A DNA stretch of 64,000 nt from Novosphingobium decolorationis (GCF_018417475.1 NZ_CP054856.1:2759001-2823000), one strand, 5' to 3'; counted from the first letter of the stretch, positions 1 to 8,828 are shown. Program-made: numbers and translations. Notes: generated by a model from the letters alone, not told the origin.

Positions 1-1
1 C

Positions 2-1696
2 CAGCAGATCGCCCATCTTGACCGCACCGGCGGCGAAATCGACACGCTTCAGGGGCGGATTGCCGCAATCCGATCCTGGGCCTATATCGCGCAGCGACCC
101 GACTGGGTGCTCGCACGCGATGAGATGGCCGCGCGGGCACGCGCGGTCGAAGCCCGGCTTTCCGATGCCCTGCACGGCAAGCTTACCGAACGTTTTATTA
201 ATCGCAGGACTGCGCTGCTCATGAAAAAACTGGGACCGGACACAGGGTTGCTCTCTGTACGGCTCGAAGACGAAGAAGTTCTGGTCGAGGGCGAGCATAT
301 CGGCTCGCTGCGAGGCTTTGCCTTCCAGATCGACCCGCAAACCCGTCTGACCGACCGCAAGCTCCTGCTTTCGGCCGCCGAAAAGCACCTGCCCGGCCTT
401 CTCGAAGCCCGTGCAGCCGAGCTGACCAAGGCGATTCACGAAGGAACGGCCACGCTCGCGCTGACGGGCACGGCGATGACCTGGGACGGCGAACCGCTGG
501 GCGCGCTCGGCGCCGGACGCGGTCTGCTGGCGCCCGTGTTCGTGCCCGACCGTCTGCTCGATGCGATCCCGGCTCCTGCGCGCAAGGACCTCGTCGCCGC
601 GCTCGAAGTCTGGCTCGAGAAGCAGCTCGAACCGCTCGCCCCGCTGGGCAAGCTGGACGAGGCGAGCCGATCGGAAGAAGCCGGCCCGGACCTTCGCGCC
701 CTTCTCATCCTTCTCGTCGAACGCGGCGGGATTCTCGCGCGCGAGCAGTCGGGCCTTGAGAAGCTCGACAAGGAACGCCGTACGATGCTGGCGCGCCTAG
801 GCGTACGTGTCGGCGCGCTCGACCTGTTCGTGCCCGCCATGCTGCGCCCGAACCCGATCAACCTGTGGCGCGAACTGGCCCGCCTCGCCGGCAAGGCCCC
901 GCGCGGCGGCGCTCCCGACGAAACGATGCCCCCGGCCCTGGCCGCCGGGAAGCGCGACCGCCTGCCCGGCTACCGCAGTCTCGGCAAGCAGCTGATCCGC
1001 ATCGACATGGCCGAAAAGCTCCTGCGCGAAGCGCACACCCAGCGCGAGGACGCCGCCAAGGCACCGACCCCGCCCGCAGCGACCACGGACGCCCCGACCG
1101 ACACGGCGGCGGTCGAGGACGAAGCGGCGGCAACGCCCGCGCAGGATCAGCCCGAAACCGCCGACGTGCAGGCCTCGGCCGACACCCCGGCCCCCGCGGG
1201 CGATGCGGCTGCGGACGCTCCGGCTGAAGTCCCCACCGAGGCACCAGCCCAGGTTGCGGCCCAGGATGCGCCCCTGGCCACCGAAGCAAAGGATGGCAAG
1301 GGTAAGGGCAAGACCAAGGGCAAAGATCGCGGCCGCGACAAGGGTCGTGGCCGGGGCCCGCGTCCCAACTTCCCGCTCGATCCCGCCCGCGCGATCTCGA
1401 TGGGCCTGACACCCGAGAGCTACGAGCGCCTGCTGCGTCTGGGCGGCTTCCAGCCGGTCGAACCGCGCGGCAAGCCCGCCAGGGAGGACAAGGCACAGGA
1501 GGCTCCCGCCGAGGGCGAGACCGCCGCGCCCGAGACGGCAACGGCCAAGACCGATGCCGCGCAGGGACCTGCTCCCACACAGCTGTGGACCTGGCGCCCT
1601 CCGCGTCGCCAGGCCCCCCAGCAGGCTCCCTCCAAGCGTCCCGCGCGCCCGCGTGAAGGCAATGCCTTTGCCGCGCTCGCGGACATGGTGCGCTAA
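2..1696 (+). CDS. C-terminal part of a Suv3/MgpS-like helicase (5' end outside window)
   Basis: The frame is open from the first bases of the window, so this is the tail of a longer gene; the GTG at 107 is only the first internal start-like codon. The visible part lacks the helicase motor motifs. It shows the region that follows the motor in this sphingomonad family (W-x-Y-I-A-x-R-P-x-W near the left edge, then L-S-D-A-L-H-x-x-L-T-x-R-F), a long Ala/Pro/Glu-rich linker, a Lys/Gly/Arg-rich stretch at about 1297-1365 that probably binds nucleic acid, and a short conserved block at 1369-1470. The role is probably RNA or DNA unwinding. The family assignment rests on remembered C-terminal sequence and on the S4-fdxA-carD context, so it is moderately sure. 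Confidence 0.7.
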   Translation, partial: QQIAHLDRTGGEIDTLQGRIAAIRSWAYIAQRPDWVLARDEMAARARAVEARLSDALHGKLTERFINRRTALLMKKLGPDTGLLSVRLEDEEVLVEGEHIGSLRGFAFQIDPQTRLTDRKLLLSAAEKHLPGLLEARAAELTKAIHEGTATLALTGTAMTWDGEPLGALGAGRGLLAPVFVPDRLLDAIPAPARKDLVAALEVWLEKQLEPLAPLGKLDEASRSEEAGPDLRALLILLVERGGILAREQSGLEKLDKERRTMLARLGVRVGALDLFVPAMLRPNPINLWRELARLAGKAPRGGAPDETMPPALAAGKRDRLPGYRSLGKQLIRIDMAEKLLREAHTQREDAAKAPTPPAATTDAPTDTAAVEDEAAATPAQDQPETADVQASADTPAPAGDAAADAPAEVPTEAPAQVAAQDAPLATEAKDGKGKGKTKGKDRGRDKGRGRGPRPNFPLDPARAISMGLTPESYERLLRLGGFQPVEPRGKPAREDKAQEAPAEGETAAPETATAKTDAAQGPAPTQLWTWRPPRRQAPQQAPSKRPARPREGNAFAALADMVR

Positions 1697-1731
1697 GCGC
1701 GATGCGCGTCAGCTGACCCGGACCGATCCCG

Positions 1732-2049
1732 GTGCGCGTCGACAAGCTGCTCTGGTTCCTACGCCTCGCCAAGACACGGGCGGTGGCGCAGGGCCTCGCG
1801 CACGACGGGCACATGCGGCTCAACGGCCGGCGCATCGAACGCGCCCATCAGAAGATCGCTCCGGGCGACATCCTGACCGTGCCGATAGGCAGAAACGTGC
1901 GGGTGATAGAAATTCTTGCCCTCCCCGAGCGCCGTGGACCGGCTCCCGAGGCCCAGGCCTGTTACAGAGTGCTTGACGTCAACCCGACTCATCCCGTAGC
2001 GGCTCCACTTTCAGCCGTAAGTCTCTCAAAAAGGATTTCGCCGTCATGA
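1732..2049 (+). CDS. S4-domain RNA-binding protein (HslR/Hsp15-like)
   Basis: A 105-residue protein starting with GTG. Residues 1-50 form an S4 domain ([10 protein letters not shown] at the start, then [10 protein letters not shown] and P-G-D-I-L), the fold of Hsp15/HslR, which binds structured rRNA on stalled 50S subunits. It begins 35 bases after the helicase stop. Its TGA overlaps the fdxA start in an ATGA, so the two are probably translationally coupled. An ATG at 1701 runs straight into a stop, which supports the GTG start. The exact RNA target is not visible. Confidence 0.85.
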   Translation: MRVDKLLWFLRLAKTRAVAQGLAHDGHMRLNGRRIERAHQKIAPGDILTVPIGRNVRVIEILALPERRGPAPEAQACYRVLDVNPTHPVAAPLSAVSLSKRISPS

Positions 2050-2384
2050 CCTACGTCGTCACCGACGCCTGCATTGCCTGCAAGTACACGGATTGCGTCG
2101 AGGTTTGCCCGGTCGACTGCTTCTATGAAGGCGAGAACATGCTCGTCATCAATCCTTCCGAGTGCATCGACTGCGGCGTGTGCGAACCGGAATGCCCGGC
2201 CGAGGCGATCATCCCCGACACCGAAAGCGGTGTGGAACAGTGGATCGAACTCAACGCCAAGTACTCGGCCGAGTGGCCCAACCTCACCACCAAGAAGGAC
2301 GCGCCCGACAACGCGGACGAGATGAAGGACGTCCAGAACAAGCTGGAAACGCACTTCTCGCCCGAGCCCGGCGAAGGCGACTGA
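2046..2384 (+). CDS. fdxA: 7Fe ferredoxin FdxA
   Basis: A 112-residue ferredoxin with two cysteine clusters: C9, C12, C17, C21 and C25 in the first 25 residues, and [12 protein letters not shown] near residues 40-51. This is the pattern of the [3Fe-4S][4Fe-4S] ferredoxins of alphaproteobacteria, followed by the usual acidic C-terminal extension. It is a soluble electron carrier whose partner is not shown here. The ATG overlaps the S4 gene stop by four bases, so it belongs to the same transcript. The length is typical of FdxA. Confidence 0.93.
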   Translation: MTYVVTDACIACKYTDCVEVCPVDCFYEGENMLVINPSECIDCGVCEPECPAEAIIPDTESGVEQWIELNAKYSAEWPNLTTKKDAPDNADEMKDVQNKLETHFSPEPGEGD

Positions 2385-2563
2385 TCGCGCCCAGTGCCTG
2401 AGGGCCCGCTGGACAGGAATTTCCAGGCTGAACGGGCCCCAAGGCAAATAGCGCTAAAATAAATGGGCGAGGATAGACGCCCGGAAACGCAGGCGAATCT
2501 GCCTGTCATCGTCTCGAATCGGGACCTCACAGGAGGCTAGCGCAGGAATCCTGCGGCTGCCAC

Positions 2564-2592
2564 TGGATATTTTGTCACATCGGTGCTATATA
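2564..2592 (+). promoter_or_regulatory. candidate carD promoter with extended -10
   Basis: TGGATA (2564-2569), a 17-base spacer, then TATATA (2587-2592) preceded by TG-C, an extended -10. The -35 matches the sigma70 consensus at four of six positions. Transcription would start near 2599, just before the hairpin. Confidence 0.4.
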
Positions 2593-2601
2593 ATACGGCA
2601 A

Positions 2602-2636
2602 CTGCCCGAGTCTTCCACTCGTCCGGCAGAGATTTT
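2602..2636 (+). promoter_or_regulatory. stem-loop with U-run at the predicted 5' end of the carD mRNA
   Basis: CTGCC and CGAGT (2602-2611) pair with ACTCG and GGCAG (2617-2629) around a 5-base loop with a 3-base bulge, followed by AGATTTTT. The shape is that of a short intrinsic terminator or attenuator. If the promoter at 2564-2592 is real, it would be the first thing transcribed. Confidence 0.45.
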
Positions 2637-2785
2637 TCATGACGAGGCAGGGTTCGAAAACAAGCGGTAAGAGCGTGATCTGACCGGTCGGCGAAAGGCA
2701 TTCGTGCCACAGGTCGCAGCCTACCGGGACACCGACTCTCACCGCCTGTTTGCTCGCATCCACCCTGCAGGTGAAAGGACGATAC

Positions 2786-3319
2786 ATGGCAACCAAGGCC
2801 GATGCCTTCGATGTTGGAGATTACGTCGTTTATCCCAAGCACGGCGTAGGCCGTGTGATCGAGTTGCAGAAGCAGGAAATTGCCGGGATGCAGCTCGAAC
2901 TCTACGTGCTGCGTTTCGAAAAGGAGCGCATGACGCTCCGCGTTCCGGTGAACAAGGTGGAATCGATCGGCATGCGCAAGCTGTCGTCCGACAAGACCCT
3001 GCGCGAAGCTCTCGACACGCTCAAGGGCAAGCCCAAGGTGAAGCGCACCATGTGGTCGCGCCGCGCCCAGGAGTACGAAGCCAAGATCAATTCGGGCGAT
3101 CTCGTCTCGATCGCGGAAGTCACGCGCGACCTGTTCCGCGCCGACGACCAGCCCGAGCAGAGCTACTCCGAGCGTCAGATCTTCGAGGCCGCCTCCTCGC
3201 GCCTCGCACGCGAACTGGCCGCGATGGAAAAGACCGACGAACCGGCCGCGCTCAAGAAGATCCTCGCGATCCTCAACGAGCATGCGCCCAAGTACTACGA
3301 CACGGCCGAGACCGCCTAA
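2786..3319 (+). CDS. carD: CarD-family transcription regulator
   Basis: A 177-residue protein beginning M-A-T-K-A-D-A-F-D-V-G-D-Y-V-V-Y-P-K-H-G-V-G. The Tudor-like RNA-polymerase-interaction domain fills about residues 8-65 and a helical DNA-contacting domain follows to about 165. CarD/CdnL proteins bind the RNAP beta subunit and stabilise open complexes at rRNA and growth promoters. The ATG at 2786 was chosen because it matches the family start and has an AAAGGA site eight bases upstream; an in-frame TTG at 2750 is not needed. A clear terminator follows at 3347. Confidence 0.95.
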   Translation: MATKADAFDVGDYVVYPKHGVGRVIELQKQEIAGMQLELYVLRFEKERMTLRVPVNKVESIGMRKLSSDKTLREALDTLKGKPKVKRTMWSRRAQEYEAKINSGDLVSIAEVTRDLFRADDQPEQSYSERQIFEAASSRLARELAAMEKTDEPAALKKILAILNEHAPKYYDTAETA

Positions 3320-3346
3320 GCGCGTTTCGCCGTATCCGGCAGGATG

Positions 3347-3383
3347 AAGGGCCGCTTCGCCGCAAGGTGAAGCGGCCCTTTCC
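3347..3383 (+). terminator. intrinsic terminator after carD
   Basis: AAGGGCCGCTTC (3347-3358) and GAAGCGGCCCTT (3369-3380) form a perfect 12-bp stem with a 10-base loop, followed by a pyrimidine-rich TCCCTTT run. Confidence 0.8.
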
Positions 3384-3430
3384 CTTTGCCGCTTGCGAAG
3401 GAGCTGCGGGCATGAGACCTCTTGCACGTC

Positions 3431-3763
3431 ATGTCTCCTGCTGTGCGCCCTGCCCCCCTTCTGGCCCTCGCCCTGCTTCCTGTTCTGGGCGGCTGCGTCG
3501 CCAGGACCGCGGTCGATGTGGCGACGCTGCCCGTACGCGCGGCGAGCCAGGGCGTGGACTGGGCCACAACCAGCCAGTCGGAAGCGGACGAGAAGCGTGG
3601 CCGCGCGATGCGCGAGCACGAGGAAAAGCTGCGCGACCTCCAGCGCCGCTACGAGAAGCACTTGCGCAAGTGCGACGCGGGAAGCCAGAGCGCCTGCCTG
3701 GATGCGCGCGACGATTACGCGCAGATGCAGATCCTCCAGGCCCCCCAGAACCGGCCATATTGA
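3431..3763 (+). CDS. small predicted lipoprotein
   Basis: About 110 residues. A hydrophobic N-terminal signal (P-L-L-A-L-A-L-L-P-V) ends in the lipobox L-G-G-C, so the mature protein would be acylated at that Cys and held in a membrane facing the periplasm. The mature part starts A-R-T-A-V-D-V-A-T-L-P-V-R-A and then has a charged helical stretch rich in Glu, Lys and Arg with two further cysteines. The function is unknown; the same short lipoprotein type recurs in sphingomonads. The ATG at 3431 is preferred to a TTG at 3422. The Shine-Dalgarno-like AAGGAG at 3397 is better placed for an out-of-frame ATG at 3412, so the start is uncertain. Confidence 0.75.
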   Translation: MSPAVRPAPLLALALLPVLGGCVARTAVDVATLPVRAASQGVDWATTSQSEADEKRGRAMREHEEKLRDLQRRYEKHLRKCDAGSQSACLDARDDYAQMQILQAPQNRPY

Positions 3764-3805
3764 CGCTGCGGCACGCGGGTGGAATACCCCTCCCATGGTG
3801 ACGAG

Positions 3806-5146
3806 ATGAGCTGGTACGAGAGGCGCGAATCCTGGGCCGCGCAAAGCGAGGACGCGCGCGAGGACGGCGATATCGACTACGCCCGCGTCGTCCATTCCGC
3901 CTCGTTCCGGCGGCTCCAGGGCAAGACCCAGATCCTCAACCTGGGCGACAGCGACTTCTACCGCACCCGCCTCACCCATTCGCTTGAAGTGGCGCAGATC
4001 GCAGGAGGCCTCGCCCGCCAGCTCAACAAGAGCTTCCCCGATCATCCGGCGACCGCGCACCTGCCGGACCGCAGCCTCATCCACGCCATCGGCTGCACCC
4101 ACGACTTCGGCCACCCGCCTTTCGGCCATGGCGGTGAAGTCGCGCTCAACTACTGCATGCGCCGCCACGGCGGCTTCGAGGGCAACGGCCAGACTCTGCG
4201 CATCCTGGCCCGGCTCGAGAGCTTCTCGGCCAACGCCGGGGCCAATCTCAGCCGCCGCACGATGCTGGGCGTGCTCAAATACCCGGCCGCGTTCTCGCAG
4301 GCGGCAAACCCCTATCTGGAGCCGCGTCTGCTCGACGGCCCCAGCACCCTACGCATCCTCGATTCCCGCCAGTGCAAGCCGCCCAAGGCCTATCTCGACT
4401 GCGAACAGGACGTGGTGGACTGGATTCTCGCCCCCCTCACCCATCCTGAGCGCACGGCCTTCACCGCCATCGAAGCACGTCCCGGCAAGCACGCGAAGAC
4501 CCTCCACAAGAGCCTCGACTGTTCGATCATGGATCTCGCCGACGACATCGCCTACGGCATCCACGATCTGGAGGATGCCATCTCGCTCGGCCTCGTCACC
4601 CGCGAGCGTTTCGCGAAGGCCACAGAGAGCGCCAGCGCGCCCTTCCTCGATGCGCTCAAGGAGAAATACCCCGGCGAAAGCGAGAACGACGTCTTCTCGC
4701 GCATGGTCGAGGGCCTGTTCGGCGAGGACGAAGGCACCCGCAAGCGCTACATCAGCCGCCTCGTCCACCACTTCCTGACCGGCGCCAGCTACCGGGAAGA
4801 GACCGCCTTCGACGAACCGCTGCTGCGCTGGCGTGTGTGCCTGGAAGGCCCGCGCCGGGCGTTCCTCGATGCGCTCCAGGCCTTCATCGTGAAGGACGTC
4901 ATCGCCAGCCCCGAAGTCCAGCATCTGGAGTTCAAGGGGCAGGCCATGGTCGTCGCCGTCTTCGAAGCTCTCGCCGCCGATCCGGCCCGCCTGCTCCCGA
5001 AGGCCGCTCTCGTCCGCTACGAAGCCTCCTCAGGCGATATCCGGGTCATCTGCGACCACGTGGCCGCCATGACCGACACGCACCTCCTGAAGACCTATGA
5101 GCGGCTTTTCAGCCCGCGCATGGGTTCGGTGTTCGACCGGCTTTAA
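3806..5146 (+). CDS. dgt: deoxyguanosinetriphosphate triphosphohydrolase-like protein (dGTPase)
   Basis: A 446-residue HD-domain phosphohydrolase that splits dNTPs to nucleoside and tripolyphosphate. The family N terminus is present (D-Y-A-R-V-V-H-S-A-S-F-R-R-L-Q-G-K-T-Q), then the metal ligands in R-L-T-H-S-L-E-V and in C-T-H-D-F-G-H-P-P-F-G-H-G-G-E, and a further Asp in M-D-L-A-D-D-I-A-Y. The start M-S-W-Y at 3806 gives the usual family N terminus; a GTG at 3779 would add nine residues. It is convergent with sua5, with a repeat cluster in between. Confidence 0.9.
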   Translation: MSWYERRESWAAQSEDAREDGDIDYARVVHSASFRRLQGKTQILNLGDSDFYRTRLTHSLEVAQIAGGLARQLNKSFPDHPATAHLPDRSLIHAIGCTHDFGHPPFGHGGEVALNYCMRRHGGFEGNGQTLRILARLESFSANAGANLSRRTMLGVLKYPAAFSQAANPYLEPRLLDGPSTLRILDSRQCKPPKAYLDCEQDVVDWILAPLTHPERTAFTAIEARPGKHAKTLHKSLDCSIMDLADDIAYGIHDLEDAISLGLVTRERFAKATESASAPFLDALKEKYPGESENDVFSRMVEGLFGEDEGTRKRYISRLVHHFLTGASYREETAFDEPLLRWRVCLEGPRRAFLDALQAFIVKDVIASPEVQHLEFKGQAMVVAVFEALAADPARLLPKAALVRYEASSGDIRVICDHVAAMTDTHLLKTYERLFSPRMGSVFDRL

Positions 5147-5161
5147 TCGCCACGGGAAGAA

Positions 5162-5289
5162 GGAACATCCGAGGGCCATCGCCCTCGGGCTCCCCAAACT
5201 GTCTAGCGCCTGGGTGCCTGCAACGCCGATTGTGGGCGAGAGCATCGTATCCAGATGCACCATTGAGGGGCTTTGCCCCTCCTAATTCC
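5162..5289 (-). repeat. palindromic repeat, copy A1 (diverged, reverse orientation)
   Basis: The outer hairpin CCGAGGGCCATCGCCCTCGG sits at 5169-5188, followed by GCTCCCC and AAACTGTC. The middle has diverged, and the far end has GAGGGGC-TTT-GCCCCTC (5265-5281). Measured as for the other copies it is about 128 bp. It lies between the convergent genes dgt and sua5. Confidence 0.75.
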
Positions 5290-5344
5290 TGCACACCCAC
5301 TAACGGGTGCAAAACTGCGCCATCCCGCCCCAAATGCGCTCTCC

Positions 5345-5377
5345 GATTCCGGGAGCCCGAGGGCGATGGCCCTCGGA
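5345..5377 (+). repeat. palindromic repeat, half copy A2
   Basis: GATTCC, then GGGAGCC, then the hairpin CCGAGGGCGATGGCCCTCGG (5357-5376). This is only the second outer hairpin of the family. It lies 18 bases beyond the sua5 stop codon and may serve as its transcript end. Confidence 0.7.
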
Positions 5378-5395
5378 GAAATTTCGTCCGACCTC

Positions 5396-6343
5396 CTACG
5401 CCGCCGCGCGGCGCAACCGGTCGTTGATCGCCGCCCCAATCCCGGTCTCAGGCACGGGCGCGATGGCGATGCGGGGGGGGCTGGCGGCCGCGCCCTGATG
5501 CAGGAGCGCGTAGAGACGGCTCGCCGCCTCGTTGAGGTCGCCTGTGGGCGAAAGCGAGGCGTCACCCGCAACGGGACCGAAGCCGATATGGAATTCGTCG
5601 GCCTCGGCCGCCTCGGCATCGAGACGCACGGGCTTGCCGGGCGCGTAGTGACTGGCGAGCTGGCCGGGGGCCTCGATGGCTCGTGAGGTGACCGGATCGG
5701 GATCACAGCCCAGCACCTGAGCCAGCGTGTCGGCGGCGATGGGACCCGGCCGCAGGACCTGCCAGCGTCCCCCTTCGCGAAGGCCCACGATGGTCGATTC
5801 CAGGCCTGCCTCGCACGGACCACCGTCGATCACGGCATCGACGCGCGCGCCGAGTGAGGCGACCACGTGCGCCGCGCTGGTGGGGCTCACCCCGCCGCTG
5901 GCGTTGGCCGATGGGGCGGCGAGCGGCAGCCCCGTCTCGGCAATGACCGCGCGCATGACGGGATGCGCCGGGCAGCGCAGCGCCACCGTCGGCAGGCCCG
6001 CGGTCACGGCGGCCGCCACAGGAGCGCCCGCGCGCAAGGGGAGCACCAGGGTAAGCGGTCCTGGCCAGAACACCTCGGCAAGAGCTTTTGCCCGCGCATC
6101 GAGGGTCGCGATGGCCTGCGCGGCGGCGAGGTCCGCGACATGGACGATAAGCGGGTTGAAGCTGGGCCGCCCTTTCGCCGCATAGATGGCCGCAACGGAC
6201 TCATCCCGGTCGGCTCTGGCGGCCAGGCCATAGACCGTCTCGGTGGGCACCGCGACCAGACCGCCACTGCGCAGAATCTCGCCCGCCGCGGCAAGATCGG
6301 GCGAGGATGAAGTCAGAAGGCGGGGACGACTGGCGGGATTCAT
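5396..6343 (-). CDS. L-threonylcarbamoyladenylate synthase (Sua5 type)
   Basis: A 315-residue enzyme making threonylcarbamoyl-AMP from Thr, bicarbonate and ATP for the t6A37 tRNA modification. The YrdC domain (about residues 15-195) carries P-T-E-T-V-Y-G-L, the nucleotide-binding K-G-R-P, S-A-N-A-S-G and E-S-T-I-V. The extra C-terminal Sua5 domain (about 220-315, after the A-P-G-Q-L-A-S-H-Y-A-P-G linker) separates it from the short TsaC form. The ATG at 6343 is 54 bases from the divergent DUF815 gene, so the two share a short promoter gap. Confidence 0.93.
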   Translation of the reverse strand: MNPASRPRLLTSSSPDLAAAGEILRSGGLVAVPTETVYGLAARADRDESVAAIYAAKGRPSFNPLIVHVADLAAAQAIATLDARAKALAEVFWPGPLTLVLPLRAGAPVAAAVTAGLPTVALRCPAHPVMRAVIAETGLPLAAPSANASGGVSPTSAAHVVASLGARVDAVIDGGPCEAGLESTIVGLREGGRWQVLRPGPIAADTLAQVLGCDPDPVTSRAIEAPGQLASHYAPGKPVRLDAEAAEADEFHIGFGPVAGDASLSPTGDLNEAASRLYALLHQGAAASPPRIAIAPVPETGIGAAINDRLRRAAA

Positions 6344-6397
6344 ACCCTGCCGCTATAGCGCAGCGCAGCGAAAGCCAAGGAAAAGCGCAAGGAAGCC

Positions 6398-7243
6398 ATG
6401 ACCACACCGCTGCCCGAAACGGACACGCCCGCCCTTCTCTCCCGTATTGCCGATGCGCTCGAGCGCATCGCGCCGGCCCCCGTCCCCGCGACCGACTGGC
6501 TGGCCTTCCCCGCCTATGTCTGGAACGGCACCTCGGCACGCGGCGTAGCCCAGCTGGAGGCCCCCGCGCTCGACATGCTGCGCGGGATCGATGACCAGAA
6601 GGCCAGCGTCGTCACCAACGTGCTGCGTCTGGCCGCAGGCCATGCGGCGCACGACATGCTGCTGTGGGGCTCGCGCGGAATGGGCAAGTCCGCGCTTTTG
6701 CGCGCCGCGATCCGCAAGGGCCAGGCCGAACACAACGATGCCATCGCCCTCGTCCAGGTCGGTCAGGATGCGCTTGCCGGGGTGACGGATCTCTTTGCGA
6801 CTCTGGGGAAGATCGAGCGCCGCTTCCTCGTCTTCGTCGATGATCTGGGCTTTGAGGAGAACGATGGCGCAGGTCCGCGCCTCCTGCGCTCCTGGCTTGA
6901 AGGCGGGGTCGAGGCACGCCCGGCCAACGTCCGCCTTGCCGTCACCTCCAACCGCCGCGCCATCGTCTCACGCTCGATGCACGAACAGGACGATCCCATC
7001 AATCCGCGCGACGTCGTCGATGATCGCCTTGCTCTGGCGGACCGGTTCGGTCTCTCCATCGGATTCCACGCCTGCGACCAGGACGCCTATCTCGCCATCA
7101 TCGGCGGCTACGCACAGGAATTCGGACTGGAGTGGGACCAGGGCGATGCGCTGGAGTGGTCACGCCGGCGCGGCGCGCGTTCAGGCCGTGTGGCCTGGCA
7201 GTACGTCAACGAACTGGCAGGACGCGCGGGCAAGACCATCTGA
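6398..7243 (+). CDS. DUF815-family AAA+ ATPase
   Basis: A 281-residue predicted ATPase. The Walker A motif G-S-R-G-M-G-K-S-A-L-L lies near residue 88, and a Walker B-like L-V-F-V-D-D-L lies near 150. The N-terminal 80 residues are family-specific, and the core ends with a helical lid region containing A-D-R-F-G-L. Its substrate is unknown, although the family is common in alphaproteobacteria. It is divergent from sua5 and convergent with the dehydrogenase gene 24 bases on. There is no signal peptide, so it is cytoplasmic. Confidence 0.85.
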   Translation: MTTPLPETDTPALLSRIADALERIAPAPVPATDWLAFPAYVWNGTSARGVAQLEAPALDMLRGIDDQKASVVTNVLRLAAGHAAHDMLLWGSRGMGKSALLRAAIRKGQAEHNDAIALVQVGQDALAGVTDLFATLGKIERRFLVFVDDLGFEENDGAGPRLLRSWLEGGVEARPANVRLAVTSNRRAIVSRSMHEQDDPINPRDVVDDRLALADRFGLSIGFHACDQDAYLAIIGGYAQEFGLEWDQGDALEWSRRRGARSGRVAWQYVNELAGRAGKTI

Positions 7244-7267
7244 AGCCCTGCCCGCCCCGCCTGAAGC

Positions 7268-8767
7268 TTAGTCCTTCTCGCGGTTGAGGATCCGGTCGGT
7301 CCCCCGAAAACCGGCCTGGAGACGCTTCTGCGCGGCTTCGGGCGAGTTGGGATCGACGAGGCCCGGCTTGGGCTCGAGATGGTCGGTCACGATGGGCTTG
7401 ATCTCGGGCGAGGCGTCCGCATCGGGTGCCACGACGCGCCAGATGATACCCGCGGTATCGTCGGTCACGAGAAGCGCACCAGTCCCATCGAGAGCGACCC
7501 AGGTCGGACGGCCGTGGGTGGTGCTGCCATCTTCTCCAAGGAATCCGGTCAGCACGCGCTGCGGCTTGACGTCCCGCGGGTTCCCGTTGGCATCAAAGGG
7601 AATGAAGACGACGTCGTAGCCCACCGCCGGACGGCGATTCCACGAACCATGGCGGGCGATGAAGGCACCGTTCCGGAACGCCTTGCCCAGCTTCGTGCCG
7701 CCCTTGTCGAACACCATGCCGAGCGTGCCGGTGTGCGCGCCCATCGCGTATTCGGGCTTGCGCGTGTACTCGATCATGTAGGTCTGCATGTCGTACTGGA
7801 CGCGGTCGTCGAAAATGTTCTTCCAGTAGACCCAAGGCCACCCGTACTGCGCGCCAACCGGCACGTTGGTGAAGTAGTCGGGCACAAGATCGGGCCCAAG
7901 CATGTCGCGCTCCTGCACCGTCGCCCACATCTCACCCGTCGCGGGATTCCAGTCGAGGCCGTTGGGGTTGCGCATGCCCGCCGCGAACTGGCGGCGGCGA
8001 CCTGTTTCGGTGTCGATTTCCCAGATGGCCGCGCGCCCGGCCTCTTCTTCCAGGCCATTGTCGGCAATGTTGGTGGCCGAACCGACCGCAACGTAGAGCG
8101 CCTTGCCGTCTTCGCTCAGGAGCAGGTTGCGCATCCAGTGATTGCCGCCCGGACACAAGTCCATGAGCTTCTTCGGGGTGCCCTCGATCTTCGTGTCGCC
8201 CGGAGTGAAGGCAAATTCGAGAATCGCGTCGTGGTTGGCGACGTAGAGCTTGCCGTCCCGGTAAGCCATGCCCGAGGGCGAGACGAGATCGGCCGTGCGC
8301 AGATCAAAGGTCTGATCGGCCGTGCCGTCCCCATTGGAATCGCGCAGCAGCTTGATAGTGTCGGCTGACGGGGCGCCTGCGCCCACCTTGCCCATCGCCC
8401 AGCCCATGACCATTCCGGTCAGACCGCCACTCTCGCTTGCCTTGGGTGCGCCGGTCTCGGCCACCAGCACATCGCCGTTGGGAAGCGTGAGCATCGTGCG
8501 CGGATGCCGGAGGCCTTGCGCGAAACGCGTGACGACAAGGCCCTTGGCGGGCGTCGGCGCCTCACCCTCGGCCCAACCCACCGGATCGACCAGCTTCATG
8601 CTGGGGATCGTCTGCGGGTCAGGATCGACCAGGGTCGGGTCCTTGCCCGCAGTGGCATCGCTCGGCAGGTCCGAGCTGTTGGAATACTGCGTCCAGGCAA
8701 AGAAGGCGACAAGCGCCAGGACGAGAACGATAAGGGCCGCAAGGGCCTTGAGCAGGATCGAGCGCAT
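7268..8767 (-). CDS. membrane-anchored PQQ-type sugar (sorbosone) dehydrogenase-like protein
   Basis: A 499-residue beta-propeller protein of the glucose/sorbosone dehydrogenase family. A single N-terminal membrane segment (about residues 5-25) anchors it with the propeller in the periplasm. Propeller features include R-H-P-R-T-M-L-T-L-P-N-G-D-V-L-V-A-E-T, G-R-R-R-Q-F-A-A-G-M-R-N-P-N-G-L and P-V-G-A-Q-Y-G-W-P. Related enzymes oxidise aldoses or sorbosone with PQQ, but no PQQ biosynthesis genes are in the window and the substrate cannot be told. The ATG at 8767 was preferred to an in-frame TTG at 8803 because the anchor then starts directly. Confidence 0.8.
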   Translation of the reverse strand: MRSILLKALAALIVLVLALVAFFAWTQYSNSSDLPSDATAGKDPTLVDPDPQTIPSMKLVDPVGWAEGEAPTPAKGLVVTRFAQGLRHPRTMLTLPNGDVLVAETGAPKASESGGLTGMVMGWAMGKVGAGAPSADTIKLLRDSNGDGTADQTFDLRTADLVSPSGMAYRDGKLYVANHDAILEFAFTPGDTKIEGTPKKLMDLCPGGNHWMRNLLLSEDGKALYVAVGSATNIADNGLEEEAGRAAIWEIDTETGRRRQFAAGMRNPNGLDWNPATGEMWATVQERDMLGPDLVPDYFTNVPVGAQYGWPWVYWKNIFDDRVQYDMQTYMIEYTRKPEYAMGAHTGTLGMVFDKGGTKLGKAFRNGAFIARHGSWNRRPAVGYDVVFIPFDANGNPRDVKPQRVLTGFLGEDGSTTHGRPTWVALDGTGALLVTDDTAGIIWRVVAPDADASPEIKPIVTDHLEPKPGLVDPNSPEAAQKRLQAGFRGTDRILNREKD

Positions 8768-8828
8768 GGGCACCGAGATAGATGCCCCCCGTCTATGCGG
8801 CAACCTCGAGTTGCGCTACCTGAGGGCC

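Larger units (their letters stand above)
2385..2785 (+). other. 401-base gap between fdxA and carD: promoter, 5' hairpin and tiny ORF
   Basis: The gap holds a promoter-like pair at 2564-2592, a strong stem-loop with a U-run at 2602-2636 and a 14-codon ORF from ATG 2639 to TGA 2683 directly after it. Nothing else gene-like is seen. The leader of carD would be about 185 nt, long for so small a gene. The tiny ORF has no clear ribosome site, so its translation is doubtful. Confidence 0.5.

Noticed and set aside
2572..2594. TTGTCA and TATAAT as a carD promoter
   Set aside because: The spacer would be only 11 bases; the pair TGGATA/TATATA with 17 bases fits better.
2704..3801. A 365-residue plus-strand ORF across carD and the lipoprotein gene
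   Set aside because: It overlaps carD in another frame and reads as Arg/Pro-rich shadow; carD and the lipoprotein frame show clear family features.
5345..5377. Half repeat as a plain sua5 terminator
   Set aside because: It has the hairpin of the repeat family and no T-run, so it is kept as a repeat.
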